Positions 43,063-52,994 of a stretch of 64,000 bases of DNA are shown piece by piece. This DNA comes from ELB16-189 sp018266435. Lineage in GTDB: Bacteria > Bacteroidota > Bacteroidia > Cytophagales > Cyclobacteriaceae. The translations under genes and the position numbers were made by a program. The stretch lies in contig CP126125.1 in NCBI GenBank assembly GCA_030123525.1, forward strand, positions 310,001-374,000, written 5' to 3'. The notes under the pieces are model-generated. The model saw only the letters and a list, made by a program, of their open reading frames with translations, ran no database searches and was not told the DNA's origin. How positions within the stretch are numbered: position 1 is the stretch's first letter; each line of letters begins with the position of its first letter.

Positions 43063-44217
43063 TCAGCCTTTGTACACGATGCGGTAAATTACATTGGCAT
43101 TGTCATCGCTTACCAGCATGGAGCCATCGGGTAAGAGCAATACATCCACGGGTCTGCCCCATACTTTTTGGGTGGCATCATCCATCCATCCCGAAGCAAA
43201 GGTAGTGTAGCTCGTAGCTTTGCTGTTGGCATCTACTTTTACCAAGCTGAGTTTGTATCCGCTTTTTTTGGAGCGGTTCCATGAGCCATGCTCAGCTAAA
43301 ATAATTTGATTATGATACTCGGCAGGAAACATTTTACCGGTATAAAACTTTAACCCGAGCGGGGCCACATGGGCTCCCAGATTTTGAGCCGGCTTCACAA
43401 AATCACTGCACGGTCTTTTACTGCCAAACTCCGGATCTTTTAAAAACCCACCGTGACAATACGGATATCCAAAATGCAAGCCAGCCTTGGGTGCCGTATT
43501 TAATTCACAAGGCGGTACATCATCGCCCAGCAAATCGCGGCCATTATCGGTAAACCATATTTCTTTGGTTACCGGGTGCCACGTAAACCCAACTGTGTTA
43601 CGCACGCCATGAGCAAAAATTTCCAGGCCAGTGCCATCGGCATTCATGCGTGTGATGCTGGCATACACCGGTTTTTCTGGTTCGCAGATGTTGCAGGGAG
43701 CCCCCACCGGTACATATAGTTTTCCGTCAGGACCAAAAGCAATGTACTTCCACCCGTGGTGAGTATCAGTCGGGTATTTATCGTATATGATTTGTGATTG
43801 GCCCGGGTTATCAAGTTTGCTTTCAATACCCGGAAATTTATGAATACGGTTCACTTCTGCTACATATAAATCGCCATTGTGAATAGCCACCCCATTGGGC
43901 ATATTCAGTCCGGATGCAATCACCCATTTTTTATCTGCTTTACCATCGCCATCTTCATCTTTTACCGCATACACTTTATCACCCTCGCGGTTTCCAACAA
44001 AGATGGTTCCGTTTGGGCTCATCGCCATCGAACGTGCATTGTTTACTTCGGCAAAAACCGAAATGAAAAAACCTTTGGGTAATTTAATTTTCTCCAATGG
44101 AAGCGAGGCACTCATAGCCGTAATAGCCGGTGACCAGGCAGGGTGTGGTGCAAAAGCTGACTGTGTCAGTCCAATAATCAAAAAAAGAAAAGCAAATTGA
44201 ATCAGTCGGGATTTCAT
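43063..44217 (-). CDS. Secreted PQQ-type sugar (sorbosone) dehydrogenase-like protein
   Basis: About 384 residues from the ATG at 44217, which begins a signal peptide (MKSRLIQFAFLFLIIGLTQS). A GSDH/sorbosone dehydrogenase-like beta propeller: FISVFAEVNNARSMAMSPNG, VIASGLNMPNGVAIHNGDLY, HHGWKYIAFGPDGKLYVPVG, FAHGVRNTVGFTWHPVTKE, EIWFTDNGRDLLGDDVPP and GRPVDVLLLPDGSMLVSDD. Known members are PQQ-dependent, but many such propellers lack proven activity. It is transcribed with the frameshifted dipeptidase two bases downstream. Confidence 0.87.
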   Translation of the reverse strand: MKSRLIQFAFLFLIIGLTQSAFAPHPAWSPAITAMSASLPLEKIKLPKGFFISVFAEVNNARSMAMSPNGTIFVGNREGDKVYAVKDEDGDGKADKKWVIASGLNMPNGVAIHNGDLYVAEVNRIHKFPGIESKLDNPGQSQIIYDKYPTDTHHGWKYIAFGPDGKLYVPVGAPCNICEPEKPVYASITRMNADGTGLEIFAHGVRNTVGFTWHPVTKEIWFTDNGRDLLGDDVPPCELNTAPKAGLHFGYPYCHGGFLKDPEFGSKRPCSDFVKPAQNLGAHVAPLGLKFYTGKMFPAEYHNQIILAEHGSWNRSKKSGYKLSLVKVDANSKATSYTTFASGWMDDATQKVWGRPVDVLLLPDGSMLVSDDNANVIYRIVYKG

Positions 44218-44485
44218 AATTATCTGTTTTAATTTAAACCTACAATAAAAGTCAGGCACTGTCAAGCGTGTTTTGAAGATCGGTAGCCAAGCAAATGCTG
44301 CTGCCTTAAACTCAGCACATTCTTACTTACGCCATGGCTTTGTTCTGCAGTGTACCTATGCGGAAAGCATAACGCGCTGATCACTAAAACCAAGATCATT
44401 TTCCGGCTAAGTGGCCGTAATTCTGAAAAAGAAAAGGAAACACTTTCATTAGGGTGAAAAATAGAGTATTAAAGTTTCAAAAAGT

Positions 44486-44493
44486 TATCTTTG
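44486..44493 (+). promoter_or_regulatory. Bacteroidota -7 element of ABC-F gene
   Basis: TATCTTTG matches TAnnTTTG exactly and lies 17 bases before the ATG at 44511. It shows that the longer frame from 44454 is not translated in full. Confidence 0.55.
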
Positions 44494-44510
44494 CGCGGTT
44501 TTTTCATGGT

Positions 44511-46424
44511 ATGATTTCAATTTCCAACATCTCCTATTTCATTGGTGGCCGCGCGCTTTATGAAAATGCCTCCATGTTCATTCGCCCCAACGACAAGATC
44601 GGCCTCATCGGGCTGAATGGCCGGGGCAAATCCACGCTGCTCAAGATTATCAACGGTGAGATGAGCGTGAACGAAGGCTCCATCAGCAAAGCCAAAGATT
44701 GCACCATCGGGTTTCTCAACCAAGACCTCCTCTCCTACCAAACAGACGATGCCATTCTTACCGTGGCGATGGGCGCATTTAAAGAAGCCGTGGATACCCA
44801 ACGGCAGATTGAAAAAATTCTTCATCAACTGGAAACCGAATACAGCGATGACTTAGTTGAAAAACTAACCAAACTGCAGGAAAAGTTTGAACACCTCGAT
44901 GGCTACACCATGCAAGCCAAAGCCGAAGAAATTTTAGAAGGGATTGGATTTTCAACTCAAGACTTGCATCGCCCGCTGCGCGAGTTTTCGGGTGGATGGC
45001 GCATGCGCGTCATGCTGGCCAAACTGTTATTGGAAAAACCATCTTGCCTAATGCTCGATGAACCAACCAATCACTTGGACCTTCCCTCCATTGAGTGGGT
45101 GGAAAATTATTTGCGCACTTATGAAGGTGCCGTAATCATTGTATCGCACGACCGTACCTTTCTGAATAACATCATCAACAAAACCGTAGATGTTACCAAC
45201 CAACAATTGGTGACGTACGAAGGAAATTATTTTTACTATTTGCAGGAAAAAGAATTGCGCGAGGAGATTCAGCAAAACGCATTTGAAAACCAACAAGCAA
45301 AAATCCGACAGACCGAGCGATTCATTGAGCGATTCCGCTCCAAAGCCACTAAAGCACGACAGGTGCAATCACGTGTAAAGGCGCTTGACCGGATGGAAAA
45401 AGTTGAAGAGGTGGTGAACGATGTGGCTGAGATTAATTTCAAGTTTACATTCAAGCAGCCATCAGGCCGGCATGTGGTTACACTAAAAGAAATTTCAAAA
45501 TCATACGGCTCGCTTGATATTTTACAAAAGACCAGTGCCAACATTGAGCGGGGTGACAAGATTGCCCTGATTGGGGCCAATGGAAAAGGAAAGTCCACGC
45601 TGTTGCGAATCCTGGCCAACACCGAGCCGGTGGAAGGCGAGCGGACGATTGGTTACAATGTGATCTACGGGTTTTACGCACAGCACCAGTTGGAGTCGCT
45701 CCACGTGGATAATGAAATTTTAGATGAACTGAAACAAGCCGGAAGTGGCAAGACCGAGTTGGAATTACGCAGTGTACTCGGTTGCTTTTTGTTTTCAGAT
45801 GAAGAGGTGTTTAAGAAAATAAAGGTGCTTTCGGGCGGAGAAAAATCACGTGTGGCCCTGGCTAAAACCCTGATCTCAGAAGCCAATTTTTTGCTGCTCG
45901 ATGAGCCCACCAACCACCTCGATTTTATTTCAGAAAACATTTTGATCCAGGCTCTGCAACAATACCAGGGAAGTTTTGTGGTGGTGAGTCACAACCGCCA
46001 CTTTGTGAGTCAGGTAGCTAACAAGATTTGGTACATTGAAAATCACCAGATCAAAGAATACCCTGGCACGTATGAAGAATACGAATACTGGCACAAGAAA
46101 AACGAAGCCGGCAAACTTCCCGAAGCTCACACAGCCAAAAAAGAATCGCCCAAGAAAGAATCTAAAAGAGACACCAATCCTTCTGCTGAAAACAAATTGA
46201 AAGCTCTCAACAAAGAGTTAAAAAAAATTGAAGAGGCCGTTCAGCGTTTGGTTAAAGAAAAAGAGTCTATCGAAAGTGAGTTGACCAAGCCTGAGGTATA
46301 TTCTAACGCTGAAAAACTGATGACCCAGCAACAACTCTTTGAAAAAGTAGATTTGCAACTTGAAGAAGAAAACAAACGGTGGGAATCCGTGGCGTTGGAA
46401 ATTGAGGAAATAGAAGGAAAATAA
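44511..46424 (+). CDS. ABC-F family ATPase
   Basis: About 637 residues from the ATG at 44511. Two ABC nucleotide-binding domains with Walker A (GLNGRGKSTLL and GANGKGKSTLL), signature (EFSGGWRMRVMLAKLLL; VLSGGEKSRVALAKTLI) and Walker B (LMLDEPTNHLDLPS; LLLDEPTNHLDFIS), joined by the ABC-F linker (residues about 245-300, basic FIERFRSKATKARQVQSRV). No transmembrane part. The C-terminus is a coiled coil of the Uup/YheS type (LKKIEEAVQRLVKEKESIES). ABC-F proteins act on the ribosome E site in translation control; resistance function is possible but not indicated. Confidence 0.95.
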   Translation: MISISNISYFIGGRALYENASMFIRPNDKIGLIGLNGRGKSTLLKIINGEMSVNEGSISKAKDCTIGFLNQDLLSYQTDDAILTVAMGAFKEAVDTQRQIEKILHQLETEYSDDLVEKLTKLQEKFEHLDGYTMQAKAEEILEGIGFSTQDLHRPLREFSGGWRMRVMLAKLLLEKPSCLMLDEPTNHLDLPSIEWVENYLRTYEGAVIIVSHDRTFLNNIINKTVDVTNQQLVTYEGNYFYYLQEKELREEIQQNAFENQQAKIRQTERFIERFRSKATKARQVQSRVKALDRMEKVEEVVNDVAEINFKFTFKQPSGRHVVTLKEISKSYGSLDILQKTSANIERGDKIALIGANGKGKSTLLRILANTEPVEGERTIGYNVIYGFYAQHQLESLHVDNEILDELKQAGSGKTELELRSVLGCFLFSDEEVFKKIKVLSGGEKSRVALAKTLISEANFLLLDEPTNHLDFISENILIQALQQYQGSFVVVSHNRHFVSQVANKIWYIENHQIKEYPGTYEEYEYWHKKNEAGKLPEAHTAKKESPKKESKRDTNPSAENKLKALNKELKKIEEAVQRLVKEKESIESELTKPEVYSNAEKLMTQQQLFEKVDLQLEEENKRWESVALEIEEIEGK

Positions 46425-46426
46425 CA

Positions 46427-46950
46427 TTACTTCCACCCTGCCGACACCATCACCTGCACCCGGTTCAGGTCTTGTGTTACCTCTTGCACACCTGACCTAT
46501 ACGGATACGGTGCAAAAGATGATTGTGGTATAACCCAGCAACCCGGACATATATAATACGGAGACTGTTTATAGAATATCTGCTGGTATTTATACCCTAA
46601 GGTAAGGCCATGCTCATACTCAGGTCGTGGTACTTCAGCCGGTAGCCGATCAGCGGGTTAATGGTTCTTCCGCCACTCACCTCCGAAAATGAATCGGTGC
46701 AATAATTAGCGCTACTTCGCACAAACAACGGATGTGCCCCCCATACGAAACTTTTACAAACAGTGCATTTTTGTTTTTGTTGTCAATCAGCGCACCGGTC
46801 TGCACATTGAAAAAATAGCCAGTCAATTTATCGGCAGCGTTTGTTTGGCAAAGTTTTTTTGATAGATGGGTAGCTCGTTGTGTCGGCAGAGTTTTGCGTA
46901 TAGCTCACCAATGAAAGCCAACCAAAAAAATAATAATGCTTGGGTTTCAT
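46427..46950 (-). pseudogene. Decayed outer-membrane beta-barrel protein
   Basis: The minus strand holds pieces of one protein in several frames: a start with signal-like MKPKHYYFFGWLSLVSYTQN at 46950; LTGYFFNVQTGALIDNKNKN and ALFVKVSYG; then, after a C6 run at 46737-46742, GAHPLFVRSSANY and SGGRTINPLIGYRLKYHD; and, after another shift near 46620, EYEHGLTLGYKYQQIFYKQS ending VMVSAGWK and TAA at 46427. The alternating strands and aromatic C-terminal end are those of an outer-membrane beta barrel. At least three shifts are needed. Homopolymer positions allow that some are sequencing errors. No family name can be given. Confidence 0.6.
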
Positions 46951-47400
46951 TGCTTTACAATTTCAATTTTACGGAGCAACTTAATACTGGCAAGATTTGA
47001 GTAATCGTATTGATAAGTCCGTTGACACATTGCACCAATAATTCACCGATGGGGCAACCTGTTGTAGTAAATGCCTCCCCAAGATTGCAATACCTAAAAG
47101 CCACAATTATTTTTCTGAATTGAAACCATACTATTCTTTGCCAGGCAGTCACAATGCCTTTTACCGAATCGGCATAGAAGCCCCGGAGTTATAATTTTTG
47201 AAATTGACTCTTACCCGGTTTACTTATTTAATGGCCGCCTGGTTGCGTTAATACCACAGGCAACCAGCCATCAGCCCGCGGCAGTATCTGTCGTAGAGCG
47301 TGTGCTGTGTCTGGCGCTCTTCGTTAATACGCTTTTTAATCGGTTCATTTCCCGCGGGTATTGAATCTCTAATGGGGATGTATCATTTTCTACCATAAAG
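46951..47400 (-). pseudogene. Broken coding region upstream of the barrel pseudogene
   Basis: Minus-strand pieces suggest another degraded gene: IPIRDSIPAGNEPIKKRINE (about 47370-47311), RVRVNFKNYNSGASMPIR (about 47221-47165) and a final YDYSNLASIKLLRKIEIVKQ whose TGA overlaps the ATG at 46950. The frame is broken several times. This is based on protein-like wording of the frames only; it could be non-coding. Confidence 0.35.
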
Positions 47401-47463
47401 GTTGTAATAGGTTAACTATTTTTTTCGTTAGCTTCGTAAATCCGGTTATTTATTAATCCTTAC

Positions 47464-48723
47464 ATGATGAAATATCTTTTGTTCACCTGCCTTGTGTATT
47501 CTCTGCAGCACTTAGCCGCCCAGCCTACACTCTTATTCGAAGATAAAATTTACGAAGCACAAATCAGAACGGTGCAACTTTATCCCTCCATGGGCGGAGC
47601 ACAGGATTTTTTGCAGCCTTCTTCCACGCCCGTGCAACGACAAAACCTATTGCTGGAGTTTGACGACTTTCAAGACCGCAGAAATAATTATTACATCAAA
47701 CTGATTCACTGCAACTATGACTGGACCAAATCAACCCTGGCTGATCTGGAATTTATGGATGCCTACAATGAATTTCCCATCACGGACTATGCCCTGTCGG
47801 GCAATACCCATGAGCGATACATTCACTATCGGGTGCCAGTTCCTGCCGTAAAATATCCGGGTAACTATTTGCTGGTGGCTTATCGCGATGATGTACAAAA
47901 TATCATTTTATCCAAACGGATGATGGTGTTTGATACCCAGATAGCCGTAACTAAAGATGACCAGCAAATTGGTGCCGGCACACTTAACTGGCAGAAACAA
48001 CTGTTCAATTTTGTAATTAGCTATAATGATGTAGAAATATTGAACCCTACAGAAATGATCCATGTCAACATCAGGCAGAACCAACGATGGGACAATGCCA
48101 AGTTCAATGTGCAGCCTTCGTTTGTGCGCGATGACCAAAGCCAACTCGAATACCGAAACCTCGATGACTCCAAACAATTTTATGGAGGCAGTGAATTTCG
48201 GTTTGTGGATTTTCGTTCGCTCAATGCACCGGGTGTGAACACCGGCAAAATGGTACGCAACCTTAAACCGTTTGAATTGTATGTACTCACCGATGCATCG
48301 CGCGGCAACGATGTGTACTCACAAACTAATGATATGGATGGAAACTTCATAATCGACAATACTGACTACGGTGAGCCGGCCACCAATGGAAATTATTTGT
48401 ATGTTAATTTTTCTTTGAAAGCCGATGTCCCTTACGATGGAGATGTATACCTGATTGGAAAATTCAACAACTATGAACGAAGTGACAAAAATAAAATGAA
48501 GTACAATGCCACCACCGGGCTGTATGAGTCACGACAATATTTGAAACAAGGATACTACGAATACCAGTATGTGATTGAATCTAAAACCCTAAACCCCTTT
48601 ACCATTGAAGGCTCGCACTTTGAAACGGAGAATACCTATGAAGTGGCTGTTTACAATCATCCCTTTCGCCCCAACGCAGATTTATTAATTGGCTATATGC
48701 TCATCCCGGTAAACCCGCGGTAA
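47464..48723 (+). CDS. Type IX secretion system plug protein (DUF5103)
   Basis: 419 residues with a short signal peptide (cleavage near LAAQ, residue 19). DUF5103/T9SS plug domains: YEAQIRTVQLYPSMGG, LLLEFDDFQDRRNNYYIKLI, HCNYDWTKSTLADLEFMDAY, YIHYRVPVPAVKYPGNYLL, FVISYNDVEILNPTE, then an Ig-like second half (VPYDGDVYLIGKFNNYER). The Plug protein closes the periplasmic side of the SprA translocon when no cargo is bound. Length (about 400-420) is typical. It is monocistronic here. Together with porX it shows that this organism has a type IX system. Confidence 0.92.
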   Translation: MMKYLLFTCLVYSLQHLAAQPTLLFEDKIYEAQIRTVQLYPSMGGAQDFLQPSSTPVQRQNLLLEFDDFQDRRNNYYIKLIHCNYDWTKSTLADLEFMDAYNEFPITDYALSGNTHERYIHYRVPVPAVKYPGNYLLVAYRDDVQNIILSKRMMVFDTQIAVTKDDQQIGAGTLNWQKQLFNFVISYNDVEILNPTEMIHVNIRQNQRWDNAKFNVQPSFVRDDQSQLEYRNLDDSKQFYGGSEFRFVDFRSLNAPGVNTGKMVRNLKPFELYVLTDASRGNDVYSQTNDMDGNFIIDNTDYGEPATNGNYLYVNFSLKADVPYDGDVYLIGKFNNYERSDKNKMKYNATTGLYESRQYLKQGYYEYQYVIESKTLNPFTIEGSHFETENTYEVAVYNHPFRPNADLLIGYMLIPVNPR

Positions 48724-48730
48724 CTTACCT

Positions 48731-51700
48731 TCAACGATCTAAATTTAATTTCTGCTTCAACGGAGGCAACCCATCATTCAACACCGCTTTCAGTTTCGTC
48801 AATTGCACATCCAGTTCTTTTGATAGTTCTCCAAAAACTTTATAGGAGCCGGCCGTAGGTTTGGCATCGCCTGTTTCCAAACTTCTGCGCACAGCAGAAA
48901 TGCGGTTGCCTAACTTAATTGGAAAGTTAAGCGGGTCTTGACCACTGCGATTTTTGGTTTGGTATAACTCTTCTTCGATGGCTGTCAGTTTTGCGATCAA
49001 CTCTTTCGATGGGTTGGCAATGGATGGATCGTTCGTGTTTTTCAATCCATCTTCAATTTGCTTTTTGATTTTTCTGATTTGAATCACTGCCTGATTACAC
49101 TCGCTTTCGCGGTCGCGGATTTTTACAGCAAAGTCAAATGTTTCTTTCAAGTCTGACTCTGTTACGCCTTTCAAATTCGGATCAATCAACACTGAAAACG
49201 GATAAACCTGTGAGTAACTTCCCTCCGTAAACCGTACTTGATATTTCCCGATCGGTGCTTTTGGTCCGGCCTTCGCGTTCGCGCCCCACAAAATCATTCC
49301 TTCAAAAACCGTGGCTCCGGGATAACGCAAGTTCCACGAAAAAGTATTGAGCCCCGAAGCCGTAGTGGGTCTGGCTGGCTCACGTTCCCATCTTGGAATA
49401 TTCGGGTCGGATTTATATTCGGGTTTATCGCCTTTGAATGTTTGAACAACTTTTCCTTGTGTATCGAGTATTTCAATCGTCACTGTATCTACTTCATTTT
49501 TTAAGTAGTACTGAATTACCACATTATTCACTCCTCGTATGGCATCACCCGGTTGAAAGAGTATGGCGTGTTGTTTCATATTATCCGGGGTAAGTTGCCG
49601 CAACGGTTGAATGTCGTCGAGAATCCAAAATCCCCGGCCGTGTGTTCCGAGTACTACATCGTTGTCTTTCACCACCAAATCGCGGATGGGCGTATCGGGC
49701 AGATTCAATTGAAGCGGCTGCCAATTATCACCTGCATTGAACGAAACATATACGCCATGTTCGGTACCTAAAAATAATAGCCCCTGACGCACCCTGTCTT
49801 CTCGCACTGACCGGGCAAAATGTCCGTCCTTAATTCCTGTAATAATTTTAATCCATGTCTTGCCATAATCTTTGGTTCGATAAACATAGGGTTGGCGATC
49901 ATCTACCTGATACCGAAAGGCCGCTACATAAGCCGTTCCTGGCGCATGCCTCGACTCGTCAATAATTGCTACCACAGAATTTTTAGGAAGGTCTTTGGGA
50001 GTAATGTCTGTCCAGTTTTTTCCACCATCACGAGTGATTGTTATTTTTCCATCGTCTGATCCGGCCCAAATCGTATTGACATCATGAAAAGAAGGAGCCA
50101 AGGCAAAAACAGTGGCATAAATTTCGGGGCCATTCATATCACGGGTGATGATCCCGCCTGATATACCCAGCGTTTCAGGGTCGGCATAGGTTAAATCCGG
50201 ACTTATAGCCTGCCAGCTTTGTCCATCATCTGTCGTTTTCCAAACATGTTGAGAACAAGTGTACATGATGTTGGGATCTTTCGGTGAGAAGACAATGGGG
50301 AAAGTCCACTGCCAGCGCTCCGGCAATTCGCTGGCCGGTTCTCCTGAAAAAAATCTTGGATAAACCTGAATGTCGCGCACTTGTCCGGTAACCCGGTCAT
50401 AGCGGGTGAGCAACGCACCTTGGCTTCCGGCATAATACACATCCGGATGCAGGGGATGTGAAACGATGTAGCCGCTTTCTCCGCCCCCCACATCATAACC
50501 CCATGGGCCGAGCACGTTCATGTGGTCCCATCCATCGCTCGGTACAGCAATAGTTGTGTTGTCTTGCTGCGCACCGGCCACATGATACGGAACATGATTG
50601 GTGGTGGTAACATGGTAAAACTGAGTCGTTACATAATCTTGTGCAGTCCAGGTTTTGCCTCCGTTTATAGACACCGTTCCGCCCCCGTCATCGGCAGCAA
50701 TCATGCGTTGAGGGTTGTTTGGGTCAATCCACAAATCATGGTTGTCACCGTGTGGAACATGTATTTGAGTACCGAATGTTACTCCTCCATCTGTGGACTT
50801 CCAGAAATCCACATTTAGGCAATAGACTGTCTCGCGGTCAAATGGGTCGGCATAAATACGCGTATAATAAAATGCACGTTGACGAAGTTTGCGATCATCG
50901 TTTGTTTTTTTCCAGGTAGCTCCGGCATCATCACTTCGATACACACCTCCATCATTGGCCTCTACAATTGCCCAAAGTCTTTTATTATCTGCTGGCGAAA
51001 CCGTGATTCCTATTTTTCCGAGTGGCCCATCGGGCATGCCGGGATTTTTGGTCAGCTCATTCCAGGTCTCGCCACCATTTTCCGATTTCCATAATTTACA
51101 GTCCGGTCCACCGCCCCACATCTTCCATGTTTTACGATAAACTTGCCAGGTGGAAGCGTACAGAATTTTTGGGTTGGTGCGATCAATGATTAAATCAGCC
51201 GCTCCGGCTTTGGGGCTGACATATAAAATTTTCTTCCAGGTATTGCCGCCATCCGTTGATTTGAACACTCCGCGTTCTTCGTTGTCTCCATACGGGTGGC
51301 CGAGTGCAGCCACATATACAATGTCAGGATTGGTAGGATGAACCCGAATGCGGGAAATGGATTGTGTTTCTTTCAATCCAAGCGAGCGCCATGTTTTTCC
51401 ACCGTCCGTGCTTTTATAAACTCCGTCTCCTTGTGTGATGCTGCCGCGGAGTTGAGTCTCTCCGCCTCCGATATAAACAATGTCGGGGTTTGTTTCTGCA
51501 ACAGCTACTGCCCCAATTGAGGAACAGGTTATTTGCCCATCGGTTACCGGAGCCCACTCGGTTCCACCATCGGTGGTTTTCCAAAGACCACCACCGGTTG
51601 CTCCAAAATAATATTCATTCGGTCGCCCCGGACTTCCGGTGGCGCCTAACGATCGGCCTCCCCGGGAAGGGCCTATGTTGCGCCACTTCATTTTGTTAAA

Positions 51701-51799
51701 GAACACAGGGTCATACGTAGAAGAAGCGGTCTGGCTCTGTGCGTTTGATTCTATGCAAAGGGACAGCAGAAAGAAAAATATCAATGCGCAGTTTTTCAT
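48731..51799 (-). CDS. Secreted BNR/sortilin-like beta-propeller protein
   Basis: 1022 residues: signal peptide (about 1-20) and two seven-bladed-type propellers built of BNR/Asp-box repeats such as GLWKTTDGGTEWAPV, VYKSTDGGKTWRSL, VFKSTDGGNTWKKI and VWKTTDDGQSWQAI, with YDPVFFNKMKWRNIGPSRGGRS at the N-terminus. The C-terminal 250 residues hold an Ig-like part (DTVTIEILDTQGKVVQTF) and a coiled stretch. Relatives are annotated as glycosyl hydrolases or VPS10/sortilin-like proteins; no catalytic residues are identifiable. Probably cell-surface or periplasmic, perhaps T9SS-exported, though no C-terminal sorting domain is seen. Confidence 0.88.
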   Translation of the reverse strand: MKNCALIFFFLLSLCIESNAQSQTASSTYDPVFFNKMKWRNIGPSRGGRSLGATGSPGRPNEYYFGATGGGLWKTTDGGTEWAPVTDGQITCSSIGAVAVAETNPDIVYIGGGETQLRGSITQGDGVYKSTDGGKTWRSLGLKETQSISRIRVHPTNPDIVYVAALGHPYGDNEERGVFKSTDGGNTWKKILYVSPKAGAADLIIDRTNPKILYASTWQVYRKTWKMWGGGPDCKLWKSENGGETWNELTKNPGMPDGPLGKIGITVSPADNKRLWAIVEANDGGVYRSDDAGATWKKTNDDRKLRQRAFYYTRIYADPFDRETVYCLNVDFWKSTDGGVTFGTQIHVPHGDNHDLWIDPNNPQRMIAADDGGGTVSINGGKTWTAQDYVTTQFYHVTTTNHVPYHVAGAQQDNTTIAVPSDGWDHMNVLGPWGYDVGGGESGYIVSHPLHPDVYYAGSQGALLTRYDRVTGQVRDIQVYPRFFSGEPASELPERWQWTFPIVFSPKDPNIMYTCSQHVWKTTDDGQSWQAISPDLTYADPETLGISGGIITRDMNGPEIYATVFALAPSFHDVNTIWAGSDDGKITITRDGGKNWTDITPKDLPKNSVVAIIDESRHAPGTAYVAAFRYQVDDRQPYVYRTKDYGKTWIKIITGIKDGHFARSVREDRVRQGLLFLGTEHGVYVSFNAGDNWQPLQLNLPDTPIRDLVVKDNDVVLGTHGRGFWILDDIQPLRQLTPDNMKQHAILFQPGDAIRGVNNVVIQYYLKNEVDTVTIEILDTQGKVVQTFKGDKPEYKSDPNIPRWEREPARPTTASGLNTFSWNLRYPGATVFEGMILWGANAKAGPKAPIGKYQVRFTEGSYSQVYPFSVLIDPNLKGVTESDLKETFDFAVKIRDRESECNQAVIQIRKIKKQIEDGLKNTNDPSIANPSKELIAKLTAIEEELYQTKNRSGQDPLNFPIKLGNRISAVRRSLETGDAKPTAGSYKVFGELSKELDVQLTKLKAVLNDGLPPLKQKLNLDR

Positions 51800-52065
51800 G
51801 GATGAAAAATTAACTTTCTAAAAAGGTATTATAAATGCCGTGCGGCAAAAACAAGAAATTACAGCAAAAACAAAATGAAATGATCAACGGGCAAAATACT
51901 TTTTGCAAGCACGTGATGATAACTCTCACGCATCTTTCCAATAACTCCGCGAATTAATTACTTATACCCCTTTGCTTTTCTTGATCAACATCTTCGCTTC
52001 TTGTAACCTGTCAAGATGATGTGTGCATCTTTCGGCAATGCCGGGAGCCAACATTAGATGAGTGG

Positions 52066-52863
52066 CTATGCATACATTACAATACTCTCTTCATTTGATG
52101 CTGAACTGGCGTGAGCTACATCGAGCATACCAAAACCTTTGTGCGAATACAAACCCAATCCGTTTTCATACACGAACTGCTGCACGGGTAGAGGAGCGTA
52201 CAAAACAAACGGAAAGGTATAACCGCGCGCCTCGTATTTTACATCAGAATCATAAAGCGGGTAGATGCGGGCAAATTTTTTATGAGTTGATTGAATCTTG
52301 GTCAAATAATCTTTATCGGCCACCAACTGGAATTTATAGAAACTGGAAAGCGTGTCGGGAAGAAATTTTTGACTCGCTTCCATTCGTTCAATCGTATTGT
52401 TGTAGAGCAAATCAGAAAATTCATCACTTTCAGGAGAAATGAAACGCTTGCCTTGCTCGTCATTGAACGTAGCGGGCAGTAACACGACAGGCGAAATACA
52501 CAAATACCTCATGCTGTCTGTAAATAGAATGGGGTTTTCTAAATCGTGCGACTCTGGCACTAACTGCAAATTGCCGATCATCAATTCTTTTTGAGCGAAA
52601 AGTGTAGACAGAAAATATTCAACAAATTCACGGCTAGGCGATGAAAAAACCAGGGTAACCCGTGACGAATAAAAATGCAGGCCCTTGCGGCTGATCTTAA
52701 TTTGCCCCTTAAGACCTGAGAAATTGTATTGGTTAAAAGAGTAAAATTCGGGTTTTGCCCCGAGCATGACCAAGCCCTTTACCGTTTGGGCAAGTAAAAA
52801 CTGATGATGAAAGGGCACGTATGCCCCACGGTTTTTCAGGGAAAAAACGATCCTGATCCTCAC
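52066..52863 (-). CDS. Orphan Cas6-like endoribonuclease
   Basis: 265 residues resembling Cas6, the RAMP-fold nuclease that cuts CRISPR repeats. The N-terminus MRIRIVFSLKNRGAYVPFHH has the family opening with histidines at 19-20 as possible general base; the C-terminus contains the glycine-rich loop ENGLGLYSHKGFGMLDV (234-250), the most diagnostic feature. Two ferredoxin-like halves are suggested by FSGLKGQIKI and SSRVTLVFSSPS. No other cas gene or repeat array is in the window. Such orphan Cas6 genes occur in Bacteroidota; it may act in trans on a distant array or on other RNAs. Confidence 0.75.
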   Translation of the reverse strand: MRIRIVFSLKNRGAYVPFHHQFLLAQTVKGLVMLGAKPEFYSFNQYNFSGLKGQIKISRKGLHFYSSRVTLVFSSPSREFVEYFLSTLFAQKELMIGNLQLVPESHDLENPILFTDSMRYLCISPVVLLPATFNDEQGKRFISPESDEFSDLLYNNTIERMEASQKFLPDTLSSFYKFQLVADKDYLTKIQSTHKKFARIYPLYDSDVKYEARGYTFPFVLYAPLPVQQFVYENGLGLYSHKGFGMLDVAHASSASNEESIVMYA

Positions 52864-52994
52864 TGCTTATGATTAGGCCAAAAAATATTTTTTTAACAAC
52901 CTTTTATAAAAAATCAACAATAAAAGGGATAGCTAAATTACTAAAAGTCAATGAAATTGACCTATTTGGTGTAAGTATTATTTTAATTTGGTCG

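Noticed and set aside
51800..52065. Gene or RNA in the gap between the BNR protein and Cas6 genes
   Set aside because: No open frame, no stable hairpin and no repeats could be seen.
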